From assembly GCA_026705605.1 (NCBI GenBank), contig JAPPAK010000001.1:372001-436000 (forward strand): DNA of 64,000 bases. Reading direction: 5' to 3'. The notes beneath the pieces were generated by a model. That model did not search any database. It saw nothing but the letters and a program-made list of their open reading frames with translations, and was not told where the DNA came from. Numbering within the stretch: the stretch's first letter is position 1; every line of letters begins with the position of its first letter. This stretch comes from Chloroflexota bacterium. Its GTDB lineage: Bacteria > Chloroflexota > Dehalococcoidia > Tepidiformales > Tepidiformaceae. This document shows positions 25,261 through 34,046 of the stretch, piece by piece. The position numbers were made by a program, and so were the translations under genes.

Positions 25261-26991
25261 ATGAAGGGCTCCGAGTACATCGCGAAGAGCTGGCTTGCCT
25301 ACGGCGTCGAAGCCATCTTCCTCGTCCCAACGAACCTCTTCGACTCCCTTGTCATGCTTGAGGGGACCGGCGTCCGCCGCGTCCTCACGCACGGCGAGAA
25401 GGCCGCCGGCTACATGGCCGACGGCTACGCCAAGGCTGCGGGACGCCCGGGCATCGTTATCAGCCAGGGTGGACCCGGCGCGACCAACCTTGCTGCCGGC
25501 CTCGCCGAGCCCTGGCAGGCCTCGACGCCCGTCATCGCCTTCACCGGAGCCCGTTCCGGCGCGCAGGCCTACAAGAACGCCTACCAGGACGTCCGCGCTC
25601 ACTTCGAGAGTGTCACCAAGTTCAGCGCCGACGTGACCCGCACCGAGCGGCTCGCCGACCTCATCCCCCAGGCCTTCCGCGAGGCCACCTCCGGCGACCC
25701 CCGGCCCGTCCACCTCGCCATCGCCGCCGAAGCCGAGGCCGGTGAGGCCGACCTCCCCGAGCCCGTCGGCGACCCCCGCTACGCCACCTGCCCCTCCGTC
25801 CGCGCCCAGCCCCCCGCCGAGGGTATCGACGAGGCGCTGGCGCTCCTGCTCCAGGCCGAACGCCCCGTCATCATCGCGGGCGGTGGCGTCATGACCGCCG
25901 GCGCCTGGCCCGAGCTCATCGAGCTCGCCGAGAAGCTGGCTATCCCCGTCGCCACCTCCCTCTCCGGGAAGGGCGCCATCAATGAGAACCACCCCCTCGC
26001 CGTCGGCGTGCTTGGCTCCTACGCCCGCAAGTCCGCCAACGAGATCGTCGCCAACGCCGACCTTGCCCTCATTGTCGGCACCCGCACCGGCAGCCAGAGC
26101 ACGAACGGCTGGACCCTTCCGAGCCGCGAGGCCGACATCATCCACATCAACGTCGACCCCTCCGAGCTGGGCCGCAACTTCCCCGCGAACACGAAGGTTG
26201 CCGTCGCCGCCGACGCCAAGCTGGCGCTGGCGAGTCTCGTCGCCGCCGCCGGCGACACCGTCCGGCCGCCGGGCGAGTGGGTCGCCGAGGTCCAGCGCAT
26301 CGTCCGCCACTGGTGGGAGGGCAAGGAACCCCTCCTCGCCTCCGGCGACGCCCCCATCCGCCCCGAGCGCCTCTGCCGCGAGCTGACCGAGACCCTGCCG
26401 CCCGACGCCGTTGTCGTCGCCGATACCGGCTACGCCGCTGCCTGGTCCGGGGCCTTCTTCGAACTGCGCCAGCCCGGCAAGCGCTTCTTCCGCTGCGAGG
26501 GCTCGCTGGGCTGGGCCCTCCCCGCCGCCCAGGGCGTGAAAGTCGCCGTCGGCGAGACGCCCGTCATCTGCTTCACCGGCGACGGCGGCTTCTGGTACCA
26601 CCTCGGCGAACTCGAGACCGCCGTTCGCTATGGGCTCAACGTCGTCTACGTCGTCCTCAACAACCACGCTCTCGCCTTCGATACGCACATCCTCGACTTC
26701 CGCTTCGAGAGCAAGGCCTACGAACTCGCCGAGTTCGGCGACGTCGACTTCTCGGCTGTCGCCCGCGCCGTCGGTTGCGACGGCGTCCGTGTCACCGACC
26801 CTGCCCGGCTACGTGGCGCCATCGAGGACGCCCTCGGCAATGCCCGCCCGACCGTCATCGATGTCGTTATCGACCACGACGCGGTCGCCCCCGTGACCGC
26901 TTACGACCGCGCCGGGCGTCGCGAGCGGATGGTCGTCGACGACCTCGACGAGATCGTCACCAGCCGTGGGGACGGCGGCCCGCCCGCGTGA
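25261..26991 (+). CDS. Thiamine-diphosphate-dependent enzyme of the acetolactate synthase / benzoylformate decarboxylase group
   Basis: This 576-residue protein has the three-domain layout of the family. The N-terminal Pyr domain carries the catalytic Glu46 in THGEKAAGYMADGYAKAAGRPG. A central Rossmann-like domain follows (RPVIIAGGGVMTAGAWPEL, DIIHINVDPSELGRNFP). The C-terminal PP domain has the ThDP/Mg motif GDGGFWYHLGELETAVRYGLNVVYVVLNN. Acetolactate synthase, oxalyl-CoA decarboxylase-like or 2-keto acid decarboxylase activity are all possible. The ilv neighbours expected for amino-acid synthesis are missing, and it lies between a Rieske oxygenase and an MFS transporter, so a catabolic role is more likely. 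Confidence 0.88.
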   Translation: MKGSEYIAKSWLAYGVEAIFLVPTNLFDSLVMLEGTGVRRVLTHGEKAAGYMADGYAKAAGRPGIVISQGGPGATNLAAGLAEPWQASTPVIAFTGARSGAQAYKNAYQDVRAHFESVTKFSADVTRTERLADLIPQAFREATSGDPRPVHLAIAAEAEAGEADLPEPVGDPRYATCPSVRAQPPAEGIDEALALLLQAERPVIIAGGGVMTAGAWPELIELAEKLAIPVATSLSGKGAINENHPLAVGVLGSYARKSANEIVANADLALIVGTRTGSQSTNGWTLPSREADIIHINVDPSELGRNFPANTKVAVAADAKLALASLVAAAGDTVRPPGEWVAEVQRIVRHWWEGKEPLLASGDAPIRPERLCRELTETLPPDAVVVADTGYAAAWSGAFFELRQPGKRFFRCEGSLGWALPAAQGVKVAVGETPVICFTGDGGFWYHLGELETAVRYGLNVVYVVLNNHALAFDTHILDFRFESKAYELAEFGDVDFSAVARAVGCDGVRVTDPARLRGAIEDALGNARPTVIDVVIDHDAVAPVTAYDRAGRRERMVVDDLDEIVTSRGDGGPPA

Positions 26992-28310
26992 CCGCTCCTC
27001 CCGGCCTGCCCCTCCGCCGCCCCCTTGCCGCGCGGCTCCTCCCCTCGCGCTACTACTACGGGTGGTACGTCGTCGTGGGCGTCGCCCTCGTCATGCTCTG
27101 CGGCATCGGGGTGGGCTACTACGGCCTCGCCGTCTTCCTGAAACCCCTGCAGCAGGCGCACGGCTGGTCGAACGCGAGCGTCAGCGGCGCCACCGCCGTC
27201 TACTTCGTCGTCTCCGGAATCTCCGCCGCCGCCGTGGGGCCCGCCATCGACCGGCGGGGCCCCATGCCCTTCCTCGTCGTCGGGGTGATCGTCACCGCCG
27301 TCACGGTCGGGTGCATCGGCTTCGTCGAGGAGCTGTGGCAGCTCTATGCCGTGTACGTGGTCCTTGCCGCCTCTTTCGGCATGGCCGGGGGCGTCTCCAC
27401 CAACGTGATCATGGCGCGCTGGTTCATCCGCCGCCGCGCCCGCGCCATGAGCATCTCCGCGACGGGCGTCTCCTCCGCGGGCGTGATGTTGCCGCCTCTC
27501 GGAGCCTGGCTCATCGCTTCGGGCGGCCTCGAGCTCACGACCCCGGTCATCGCCGCCTTCACGCTCGTGGTGGGCCTCCCCGTCATCTTCCTCGTGCTCG
27601 TCTGGGACCCGAGCCAGATGCGCCTGCCGCCCGACGGGGCCGTTCCCCAGACCGGCCCGCCCCCTTCCGCCTCCCTCAGCGAGGAGGTCCAGACCCGCGT
27701 CTGGACCCTCCCCCAGGCCATGCGAACCCTCTCCTTCTGGGCGGTCGCGATCGCCTTCGTCCTCGTCCTGCTCGCCCAGACCGGCTTCCTCATCCACGAA
27801 ATCGCCTTCCTCGAGGACCGCACCGGTTCGCGCACGGCCGGCTCGCTCGCCCTCAGCTTCGGCGCCATCGGCAGCATCGTCGCCCGCCTCATCCTCGGCG
27901 GGTACGCGGACAACCTGAGCAAGCGCCATATCACCGCCGGGCTCTTCGCCTGGCAGGCTGCGTCCGTGCTCCTCATGGTCTACATCGACACGGCTGCAAC
28001 CAACTACCTCTTCGCCTTCACCTTCGGCTGCACGATCGGGAACGTCTACATGATGCAGTCGCTGCTCACGAGCGAGATTTTCGGATACGTCTCCTTTGGC
28101 GCGGTCTTCGGCATGATCTCCTTCACCAGCCAAGTCAGCAGCGGCGCGGGCCCCCTCCTCGTCGGCCTGCTCGAACAGGCCACCGGCCGCTACGAGTCGG
28201 CCTTCCTGGTGACCGCCGCCATCACCTTCGCGGCCGCACTCGTCGTCCTGCTCGCCCGCCCCGTGAGTCCGCCGGAGCGAGCCCCCGCCCCTGCCTACGC
28301 CTCTTCGTAG
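26988..28310 (+). CDS. MFS transporter (oxalate/formate or monocarboxylate antiporter-like)
   Basis: A 440-residue major facilitator with about 12 helices, from YYYGWYVVVGVALVMLCGIGVGYYGLAVF onward. The YYGW...GLAVFLKPL start is common in the OFA/monocarboxylate group, and the cytoplasmic loop motif MARWFIRRRARAMSI follows helix 4-5. The start is the GTG that overlaps the stop of the upstream gene (GTGA), so it is translationally coupled and probably carries the substrate or product of the ThDP enzyme. The long open frame before it is a shadow. Confidence 0.88.
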   Translation: MTAPPGLPLRRPLAARLLPSRYYYGWYVVVGVALVMLCGIGVGYYGLAVFLKPLQQAHGWSNASVSGATAVYFVVSGISAAAVGPAIDRRGPMPFLVVGVIVTAVTVGCIGFVEELWQLYAVYVVLAASFGMAGGVSTNVIMARWFIRRRARAMSISATGVSSAGVMLPPLGAWLIASGGLELTTPVIAAFTLVVGLPVIFLVLVWDPSQMRLPPDGAVPQTGPPPSASLSEEVQTRVWTLPQAMRTLSFWAVAIAFVLVLLAQTGFLIHEIAFLEDRTGSRTAGSLALSFGAIGSIVARLILGGYADNLSKRHITAGLFAWQAASVLLMVYIDTAATNYLFAFTFGCTIGNVYMMQSLLTSEIFGYVSFGAVFGMISFTSQVSSGAGPLLVGLLEQATGRYESAFLVTAAITFAAALVVLLARPVSPPERAPAPAYASS

Positions 28311-28999
28311 AGCGCGTGCTCTCGGATGTACTCCGCGACCCCTTGGGGAAAGTCGTCGCTCCCCTCCCCCGCCTCGATCCGGGCACGGATCGCGCTGGAG
28401 GCCATGCGCCCGTGCTCCCGGTCGAGCGCCACCGTGACAATGCGCTCGGCATACCGCGAAGCCTGCTCCGCCACCCACTCCCGCATCTCCCCCTCCGTCA
28501 CCTCACCCCGGTTCGCCGCGATCACCCGGTGGCGCTCAAAGAACGGGTCCAGCACTGCCTCCATTGCCCCCGTGTAGTACTGGTGGTCGAACAGTCGCAC
28601 CAGCGTGTCGTACCCGAGCACGAAGTCGAAGCTTGCCTCCGGCCAGGCCTCCCATAGCCCCGCCGCCTGGTCGACGATGCGCGCCTGGTTTGCCGCCAAC
28701 ACCGCCAGCCCCGGCCGCGATTCCCTCGCGGCCAGCAGCATCCCGATTCGGTCCTCCAGCGCCGCCCCCTCGACGCCCTTCGCAACGTTCCTGGTCGTCA
28801 GCAGCGCCGCGCTCCCCTCCACTCCCGCCACCCCCTGCGCGAGGTCGAGCAGGCGCAGGTGCGCCCGCGTAGGCGGGTTGAAGGCCGACGGCAGAACCGC
28901 CCACCCGCCCCGCAGCCCCTCGTCCGCATCGAACCGCACGACCGCCGGCGCTTGGCTGCGCGCCAGGTCCGCCAGCCGCTCCCCGATCGTGCCCGCCAT
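28295..28999 (-). CDS. Nucleotidyltransferase-fold protein related to NadD/NMNAT
   Basis: A 234-residue protein with an adenylyltransferase-like core. The N-terminal block VLPSAFNPPTRAHLRLLDLA corresponds to the GxFNPxHxGH motif, here with TRAH in place of HxGH. DFVLGYDTLVRLFD matches the middle of the fold. SSAIRARIEAGE near the end corresponds to the SST/IR motif that grips ATP. It could be a nicotinamide/nicotinate mononucleotide adenylyltransferase or a pantetheine-type relative. The changed first motif leaves activity uncertain. TAGAAT stands 6 bases before the ATG. Confidence 0.7.
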   Translation of the reverse strand: MAGTIGERLADLARSQAPAVVRFDADEGLRGGWAVLPSAFNPPTRAHLRLLDLAQGVAGVEGSAALLTTRNVAKGVEGAALEDRIGMLLAARESRPGLAVLAANQARIVDQAAGLWEAWPEASFDFVLGYDTLVRLFDHQYYTGAMEAVLDPFFERHRVIAANRGEVTEGEMREWVAEQASRYAERIVTVALDREHGRMASSAIRARIEAGEGSDDFPQGVAEYIREHALYEEA

Positions 29000-29005
29000 C
29001 CCACG

Positions 29006-29011
29006 ATTCTA
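29006..29011 (-). promoter_or_regulatory. -10 element of a probable leaderless promoter (NadD-like gene)
   Basis: TAGAAT on the minus strand is 6 bases before the ATG at 28999, with no ribosome binding site. Confidence 0.45.
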
Positions 29012-29066
29012 GGGCGTCGCGGCCGCACTCCCGCCGCCGGCCTTGCCTCCCCGCCCTCCGCCCCCC

Positions 29067-29072
29067 TAGCGT
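29067..29072 (+). promoter_or_regulatory. -10 element of a probable leaderless promoter (EamA transporter)
   Basis: TAGCGT, then 7 bases, then GTG at 29080. The hexamer overlaps the earlier possible GTG at 29071, so the later GTG is preferred as start. Confidence 0.4.
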
Positions 29073-29079
29073 GGCGACC

Positions 29080-29973
29080 GTGCCGGTTTCGCGGACACCG
29101 CTGGCTGTGCTCCTCGTCGGCGTCCTTGGCATCTCCTGGGCCGCCATCTTCGTGCGTCTCGCCGACGAGGCCCCTGCCCTCACAATCGCCGCCTACCGCC
29201 TCCTCTTCGCCGCCGGACTGCTGCTGCTCTTCGTTGTCGTCGCCCGCGCTCGCGGCAAGCTCGCCCTCCCGCCCCGCTCCAGCCTCCCGCTGCTGGCGCT
29301 CTCTGGCGTGTTCCTCGCCGGCCACTTCTGGAGCTGGTTCGCGTCCCTTGAGCACACCTCGGTCGCCTCCAGCGTCGTCATCGTCGGCCTGCAGCCGCTC
29401 CTCGGCGCGCTCATCGCCTACGCGGTCCTCCGCGAGCGTCCCTCCTCCCGCGAGTACGGCGGCCTCGCCGTCGCCGTCGTCGGGCTCGTCTGCATCGCCG
29501 CCACCGACCTCGCCCGGGGCATTGAGTTCTTCATCGGTGACCTGCTCGCCCTCCTCGCGGCCCTCTTCGTCGCCGTCTCGCAGACCATCCGCCGCAAGAC
29601 CCGCCACGAGACCGGCGCCCTCCCCTACTCCGCCGTCGCCTACACCGCCGCGGCGGTCACCCTCTGGCTCGCCGTCCTCATCGTGCGGCCTTCGATCAGC
29701 GGGTTCGCCGCCGATGCATGGGTCTTCATCGTGCTGCTCGCCTTAATCCCCCAGCTCGTCGGGCACACGTCCATCAACTGGGCGCTCGGACACCTGCGCG
29801 TCGTCACCGTCGGCCTGGCGATTCTGGGGGAACCCCTCCTCGCCACGCTCTACGCCATCCCCGTCCTCGGCGAGACGCCTCCGATCGGCGTCCTCATCGG
29901 TGGACCGCTGATCGTCGCGGGCGTCGCCCTCGGGCTTAGCGGCTCTCGCGCGCCCGTCGAGCCGCCAGCGTGA
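29080..29973 (+). CDS. DMT-superfamily transporter (EamA domains)
   Basis: The 297-residue membrane protein has ten hydrophobic segments in two EamA repeats. The first starts AVLLVGVLGISWAAIFVRLADEAP and the second FFIGDLLALLAALFVAVSQTIRR. Typical family signs are YRLLFAAGLLL, LEHTSVASSVVIVGLQPLLGALIAY and HTSINWALGHLRVVTV. It exports or imports small metabolites; the substrate is unknown. GTG at 29080 is chosen over GTG at 29071 because TAGCGT lies exactly 7 bases before it. Its last 38 bases overlap the convergent DinB gene. Confidence 0.87.
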   Translation: MPVSRTPLAVLLVGVLGISWAAIFVRLADEAPALTIAAYRLLFAAGLLLLFVVVARARGKLALPPRSSLPLLALSGVFLAGHFWSWFASLEHTSVASSVVIVGLQPLLGALIAYAVLRERPSSREYGGLAVAVVGLVCIAATDLARGIEFFIGDLLALLAALFVAVSQTIRRKTRHETGALPYSAVAYTAAAVTLWLAVLIVRPSISGFAADAWVFIVLLALIPQLVGHTSINWALGHLRVVTVGLAILGEPLLATLYAIPVLGETPPIGVLIGGPLIVAGVALGLSGSRAPVEPPA

Positions 29974-30502
29974 GCGTCGTCACGTCGGGGGGCGTCGCGA
30001 TCGCCCGGCGGATGGCCGCCTCGTGCTCGCCGTCGTGCTCCACCCAGACCGCCAGGTAGCCTCGAAGCGGGAACGCCAGCTGCTCGCCCCATTCGTTCAG
30101 CGCCCCCGCCACCCGCACTTCCCGGTCCAGCGTCTCGACCGTCATCCCCAGCACCGTCCCCACCGCCCGTGCCCGCGACTCCCGCATCGTTTCGACCAGC
30201 GTATCGACCGACTGCTCCCGTACCTTGTCCATAAGCGCGACTCGCCGTGCTTCCAGAACTTCCACGTTGTCCGTCTTCCCGGCCCACAGCTCCTCGTCCG
30301 ATTCCTGCGCGGCCTCTACCAGCTCCACGAGCATCTGGTCGACCGTGGCGACGTGCCGCAGGTGGTCCAGTGCGGTCCAGGCGTCCCCGGAATCCTGTCG
30401 CTCCCAGTAGTCGTCCGGCACCGACTCGATCAGCCCCTCCAGCACCTGCCGCCGCGCAGCCCCCCGCTCGACCAGCGTCCGTATCTCCGGAACCGCAACC
30501 AT
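29936..30502 (-). CDS. DinB/YfiT-type four-helix metalloprotein
   Basis: A 188-residue protein of the DinB-like four-helix-bundle superfamily. Probable metal His residues are in AWTALDHLRHVATVDQML and in VWVEHDGEHEAAIRRAI. Members include thiol S-transferases (bacillithiol, mycothiol or glutathione) and many of unknown role. The ATG lies 6 bases after TACAGT and lacks a ribosome binding site. The 3' end overlaps the transporter gene on the other strand. Confidence 0.75.
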   Translation of the reverse strand: MVAVPEIRTLVERGAARRQVLEGLIESVPDDYWERQDSGDAWTALDHLRHVATVDQMLVELVEAAQESDEELWAGKTDNVEVLEARRVALMDKVREQSVDTLVETMRESRARAVGTVLGMTVETLDREVRVAGALNEWGEQLAFPLRGYLAVWVEHDGEHEAAIRRAIATPPDVTTLTLAARRARESR

Positions 30503-30508
30503 GCCCCG

Positions 30509-30514
30509 ACTGTA
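30509..30514 (-). promoter_or_regulatory. -10 element of a probable leaderless promoter (DinB-like gene)
   Basis: TACAGT on the minus strand is 6 bases before the ATG at 30502. Confidence 0.35.
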
Positions 30515-30563
30515 CCAGACCCCTCCTGCCGCCCCGCGACCTGCCCCTGAGGAACTCGCGGGC

Positions 30564-30569
30564 TACACT
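30564..30569 (+). promoter_or_regulatory. -10 element of a probable leaderless promoter (HAD phosphatase)
   Basis: TACACT, 7 bases, then the GTG at 30577 that begins the HAD motif I strand. No ribosome binding site is present. Confidence 0.45.
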
Positions 30570-30576
30570 GCCTTCG

Positions 30577-31248
30577 GTGCGCCTCCTCCTCTTCGACATC
30601 GACGGCACCCTCATCGCGAGCGGCGGCGCGGGCCGCGACGCCATCGCCGATGCCTTCTCCGACGAATTCGGCCTCGCCGGTCTCGACGGGGTCCAGATCG
30701 ACGGCCGCACCGACACCGGCATCTTCGAGGACGCCCTGCGGCTCGCCGGCGTCGCCCCCACTCCCGCCGACGTCGACCGCATGACCGGTGCTTACCTCGC
30801 TCGCCTCCCCGAGGCGCTGCGTACCCACAAGGGCCGCGTCCTCGAAGGCGTCGTCGACCTCCTCGACGCCCTCGACGACGCCGAAGCCGTCGTCGGCCTC
30901 GCGACCGGGAACGTTGCCCGCGGCGCCGAGCTCAAGCTGCGCCACTACGGCATCTGGGATCGCTTCGTCGGGGGCGGGTTCGGCGATGTCTCCTCCGACC
31001 GGGACAGGGTCCTCGCCGCCGCCGTCGAGGAACTCGCGCGCATCGGTGGCGTCGAACCTGCCGCCGCCAGCCCCGTGGTCATTGGCGACACGCCCCGCGA
31101 CGTGAGCGCCGGGCACGCCGTCGGCGCCCGCGTCCTCGCGGTCGCGACCGGCAACTACGGCGAGGCCGCCCTCCGCGAGAGCGGCGCCGACTCCGTCCTT
31201 GCCGACCTGCGCAACACGCAGGCCGCCCTCGACATCCTGCTCGGCTAG
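30577..31248 (+). CDS. HAD-superfamily hydrolase, phosphoglycolate phosphatase-like
   Basis: The 223-residue protein begins at once with HAD motif I, LLFDIDGTLI (nucleophile Asp). A helical cap follows (residues 15-85). Motif II is GLATGNVARG, the motif III Lys lies in the region LKLRHYGIWDRFVGGG, and motif IV is VVIGDTPRDVSAGHAVGA. It removes phosphate from small substrates such as phosphoglycolate. The GTG start is set by the -10 element 7 bases upstream and by the position of motif I. Its stop overlaps the convergent valS stop. Confidence 0.87.
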   Translation: MRLLLFDIDGTLIASGGAGRDAIADAFSDEFGLAGLDGVQIDGRTDTGIFEDALRLAGVAPTPADVDRMTGAYLARLPEALRTHKGRVLEGVVDLLDALDDAEAVVGLATGNVARGAELKLRHYGIWDRFVGGGFGDVSSDRDRVLAAAVEELARIGGVEPAAASPVVIGDTPRDVSAGHAVGARVLAVATGNYGEAALRESGADSVLADLRNTQAALDILLG

Positions 31249-33956
31249 CTCCCCAGCGCCCCGATTCGCTCCCGTAGGCCTTCCGCCCGCGACTGCGCCT
31301 GCGCCAGCCGGTCGCGCTCGCCCTGCACGACGGCCTCCGGCGCGCGCTCCAGGAAGCGCTCGTTCGCCAGCTGCTTCTCCAGCCGCGCGATCTGCCCGTC
31401 CGCCTCTGCCAGCTCGCCCTCGAGCCGTTCACGCTCGGCCGTGAGATCGACCTCCGGCAGCGCCAGCGCCACTTCCGTGTCGGCGACGCGCGTGAACGCG
31501 TACTCCCCGTCGGGGAGCCCTGCGTCTGCTGCCGTCACCTGCGGCTCGACCCGCGACGTAAAGGCAGTCGCCGCCGCCGTCTCGCCAAGCGCCGCGGCCT
31601 GACCGCTTGCGCGCAGGTACACGGCCGGACGCGCGCCTGCCTCCAGGCCCTTCTCGGCGCGCAGGTTGCGGATGGCGCGGTTCACCTCGATCACGTGGCC
31701 CATCGCCGTCTCTGCCGCCGCGTCGCGCCAGACGCCCGCGCTCTTCGGGAACCACGCCACGATCAACGCCGGCGCGAGGTCGTCGTCGAGGTGTTCCCGC
31801 AGCTTCCCCCAGAGCTCCTCGGTCACGAACGGCATGATCGGGTGCAGCAACCGTAGGCCGTGGTCGAGCACATGCGCGAGCACCGCCAGCGGACGCTCGT
31901 CGCCCTCCCGCAGCCGCACCTTGCTCATCTCCACGTACCAGTCCGCCAGCTCGTTCCAGAGGAAGTCGTGGATGCGCCGCGCCGCCTCCCCCACCTGGTA
32001 GGCCTTCAGCAGCGAGTCGACGTCGCCCTCAAGCCCCTCCAGCCGCGAGAGCAACCAGCGGTCCTCCAGGGCAAGCGTGTCCCGATCGGCCGCGTGCGGA
32101 CGCTTCACGCGCCGCCCCTCCAGCTGCATCAGCACGTAGCGGGTGGTGTTCCACAGCTTGTTGGCGAAGTTCCGGGCCGCGACCATCCGCTCCTCGGTGT
32201 ACTTCATGTCCTGCCCGAGTGTGCCCATCGTCAGGAGCGCGAAGCGGAACGCGTCCGCCCCGTACTGCCCCGCCGCCACCAGCGGATTCACCACGTTCCC
32301 GCGCGACTTCGTCATCTTCACGCCGTTGGCGTCGCGGATGAGCCCGTGGAAGATCACCGTGCGGAAGGGGATGTCGCCGTCGGGGGCGTGCTCGCGCATG
32401 TTGTAGAGCCCGAACAACACCATCCTGGCGCACCAGAAGAACATGATGTCGTAGCCCATCTGCATGTCGGTCGTCGGGTAGAAGTAGCGCAGATCCTCGG
32501 TGTCGTCCGGCCAGCCCAGGTCCGAGTGCGGGGCGAGGGCCGAGGAGAACCACGTGTCGAGCACGTCCTCCTCTTGCCAGATCTCCGCGCTTCCGCACGA
32601 CGCGCACGTATCCGGATCCTCGACGGCGACGGTCATCCTCCCGCAGTCGCAGTACCACACGGGAATCTGGTGCCCCCACCAGAGCTGGCGGCTGATGCAC
32701 CAGTCGCGCAGGTTGTCCGTCCAGTTCAGGAACGTCGCCCCCATCCGGCCCGGCACGATCCGGATGCGTTCGTCCCGGACGGCTGCGCTCGCCGCGCTCG
32801 CGAGCGAGACGCCCGGCTCGTACTCCTTGTTCACGTCGACCCACCACTGCTCGCTCGGCAGCGGCTCGATCACGAAGTCGCAACGCTCGCAGCGGCCCAC
32901 GCTGTGCGTGTACGGCTCCGTCTTTTCGAGGAATCCGCCATCCTCCAGGTCGCGCACGATCGCCGTCCGCGCTTCATCGACGGTCATCCCCTCGTAGGGG
33001 CCCGCCTCGTCGTTCATGTGGCCGTCCTCGTCGACTGCCACGATCACGTCGAGGTCGTGCCGCTGTCCGATGTCCCAGTCGAGCGGGTCGTGCCCGGGGG
33101 TGACCTTCAGCGCGCCCGTGCCGAACTCAGGCTGGATCGAGTCGTCCGCCACCACCGGCAGCTCGCGACCCATGATGGGCAGCAACACCGTCCGCCCGAT
33201 GCGGTCCTCGTAACGCCCGTCCTCGGGGTGAACGGCCACGCCCGTGTCCGCCACCATCGTCTCCGGACGCACTGTCGCGACGGTCACGGCATCGGGAAGG
33301 GGCATCCCGCCCTCTCCCACCACCGGGTAGCGCACGTAGTAGAGCTGCGCCTCTTCCTCCTCGTGCTCCACCTCAAGGTCGCTCAGGGCGGTGCTGCAGC
33401 GTGTGCACCAGTTGATCATCCGCAGCCCTCGATAGATGAGCCCGTCGTTGTAGAGGTTCACGAAAGTCGTGCGAACCGCCCGCACGATGTGCGGGTCCAG
33501 CGTGAACGTGTCGCGGCTCCAGTCGGCGCTCGCGCCCAGCTTCCGGTGCTGCTCGTAGATGCGCGGCCGCAGCTGCCGCACCCACTGCCAGACGCGCGCC
33601 TCGAACCCCTCTCGTCCGAGGTCGTGCCGCGTGAGCCCTTCCTTCTGGAGCTCGCGCTCCATCACGTTCTGCGTGGCGATGCCGGCGTGGTCTTCGCCCG
33701 GGAGCCAGAGCGTCGGTTCGCCCTGCATCCGGTGCCAGCGCACAAGCGTGTCCGTGAGCGCATCCTCCAGCCCGTGGCCGAGGTGCAGTTCGCCCGTCAC
33801 GTTCGGAGGGGGCATCACGATGCTGTACGGCGCCTCGCCCGGCACGACGCGCGCGCGGAAGTACTCGCCTTCCTCCCAGAAGGCGTAGATGCGGTCTTCC
33901 ACCGTGCTCGGCTCGTAGGCGGAGGCGAGCCGCGTGCTGGCTGGCGCGTCGGTCAT
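31245..33956 (-). CDS. valS: Valyl-tRNA synthetase
   Basis: A 903-residue class I synthetase. It has the HIGH-type motif HLGHGL in PPPNVTGELHLGHGL, the CP1 editing domain, and a Cys-containing segment (WYCDCGRMTVAVEDPDTCASCGS) that looks like a zinc knuckle. KMTKSRGN is the KMSKS loop, and a C-terminal anticodon-binding domain is followed by the ValRS coiled-coil arm (ERERLEGELAEADGQIARLEKQLANERFL). It charges tRNA-Val; a tRNA-Val gene is encoded at 61.4 kb. The minus-strand gene is followed directly by a convergent phosphatase gene. Confidence 0.97.
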   Translation of the reverse strand: MTDAPASTRLASAYEPSTVEDRIYAFWEEGEYFRARVVPGEAPYSIVMPPPNVTGELHLGHGLEDALTDTLVRWHRMQGEPTLWLPGEDHAGIATQNVMERELQKEGLTRHDLGREGFEARVWQWVRQLRPRIYEQHRKLGASADWSRDTFTLDPHIVRAVRTTFVNLYNDGLIYRGLRMINWCTRCSTALSDLEVEHEEEEAQLYYVRYPVVGEGGMPLPDAVTVATVRPETMVADTGVAVHPEDGRYEDRIGRTVLLPIMGRELPVVADDSIQPEFGTGALKVTPGHDPLDWDIGQRHDLDVIVAVDEDGHMNDEAGPYEGMTVDEARTAIVRDLEDGGFLEKTEPYTHSVGRCERCDFVIEPLPSEQWWVDVNKEYEPGVSLASAASAAVRDERIRIVPGRMGATFLNWTDNLRDWCISRQLWWGHQIPVWYCDCGRMTVAVEDPDTCASCGSAEIWQEEDVLDTWFSSALAPHSDLGWPDDTEDLRYFYPTTDMQMGYDIMFFWCARMVLFGLYNMREHAPDGDIPFRTVIFHGLIRDANGVKMTKSRGNVVNPLVAAGQYGADAFRFALLTMGTLGQDMKYTEERMVAARNFANKLWNTTRYVLMQLEGRRVKRPHAADRDTLALEDRWLLSRLEGLEGDVDSLLKAYQVGEAARRIHDFLWNELADWYVEMSKVRLREGDERPLAVLAHVLDHGLRLLHPIMPFVTEELWGKLREHLDDDLAPALIVAWFPKSAGVWRDAAAETAMGHVIEVNRAIRNLRAEKGLEAGARPAVYLRASGQAAALGETAAATAFTSRVEPQVTAADAGLPDGEYAFTRVADTEVALALPEVDLTAERERLEGELAEADGQIARLEKQLANERFLERAPEAVVQGERDRLAQAQSRAEGLRERIGALGS

Positions 33957-33978
33957 CGTGATTCCCTCATCGATGCGG

Positions 33979-34003
33979 AAACGCCGCCCCCCGGCGGCGC
34001 GTT
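33979..34003 (-). terminator. GC-rich hairpin after the nucleosidase gene
   Basis: Stem AACGCCGCC / GGCGGCG(C)GTT with a C-run loop lies about 45 bases past the stop at 34047 and just before valS. On the minus strand it is followed by TCCGC. It belongs to the same stem family as at 12623, 16840 and 19142. Confidence 0.5.
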
Positions 34004-34046
34004 CTCAAAGTGTAGCAGCCGGCCCCGCAACGCTCGGGCGGGGGGG

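Noticed and set aside
25261..26991. Acetolactate synthase (ilvB)
   Set aside because: The fold fits, but no small regulatory subunit or ilv gene is adjacent, so the specific name is not justified.
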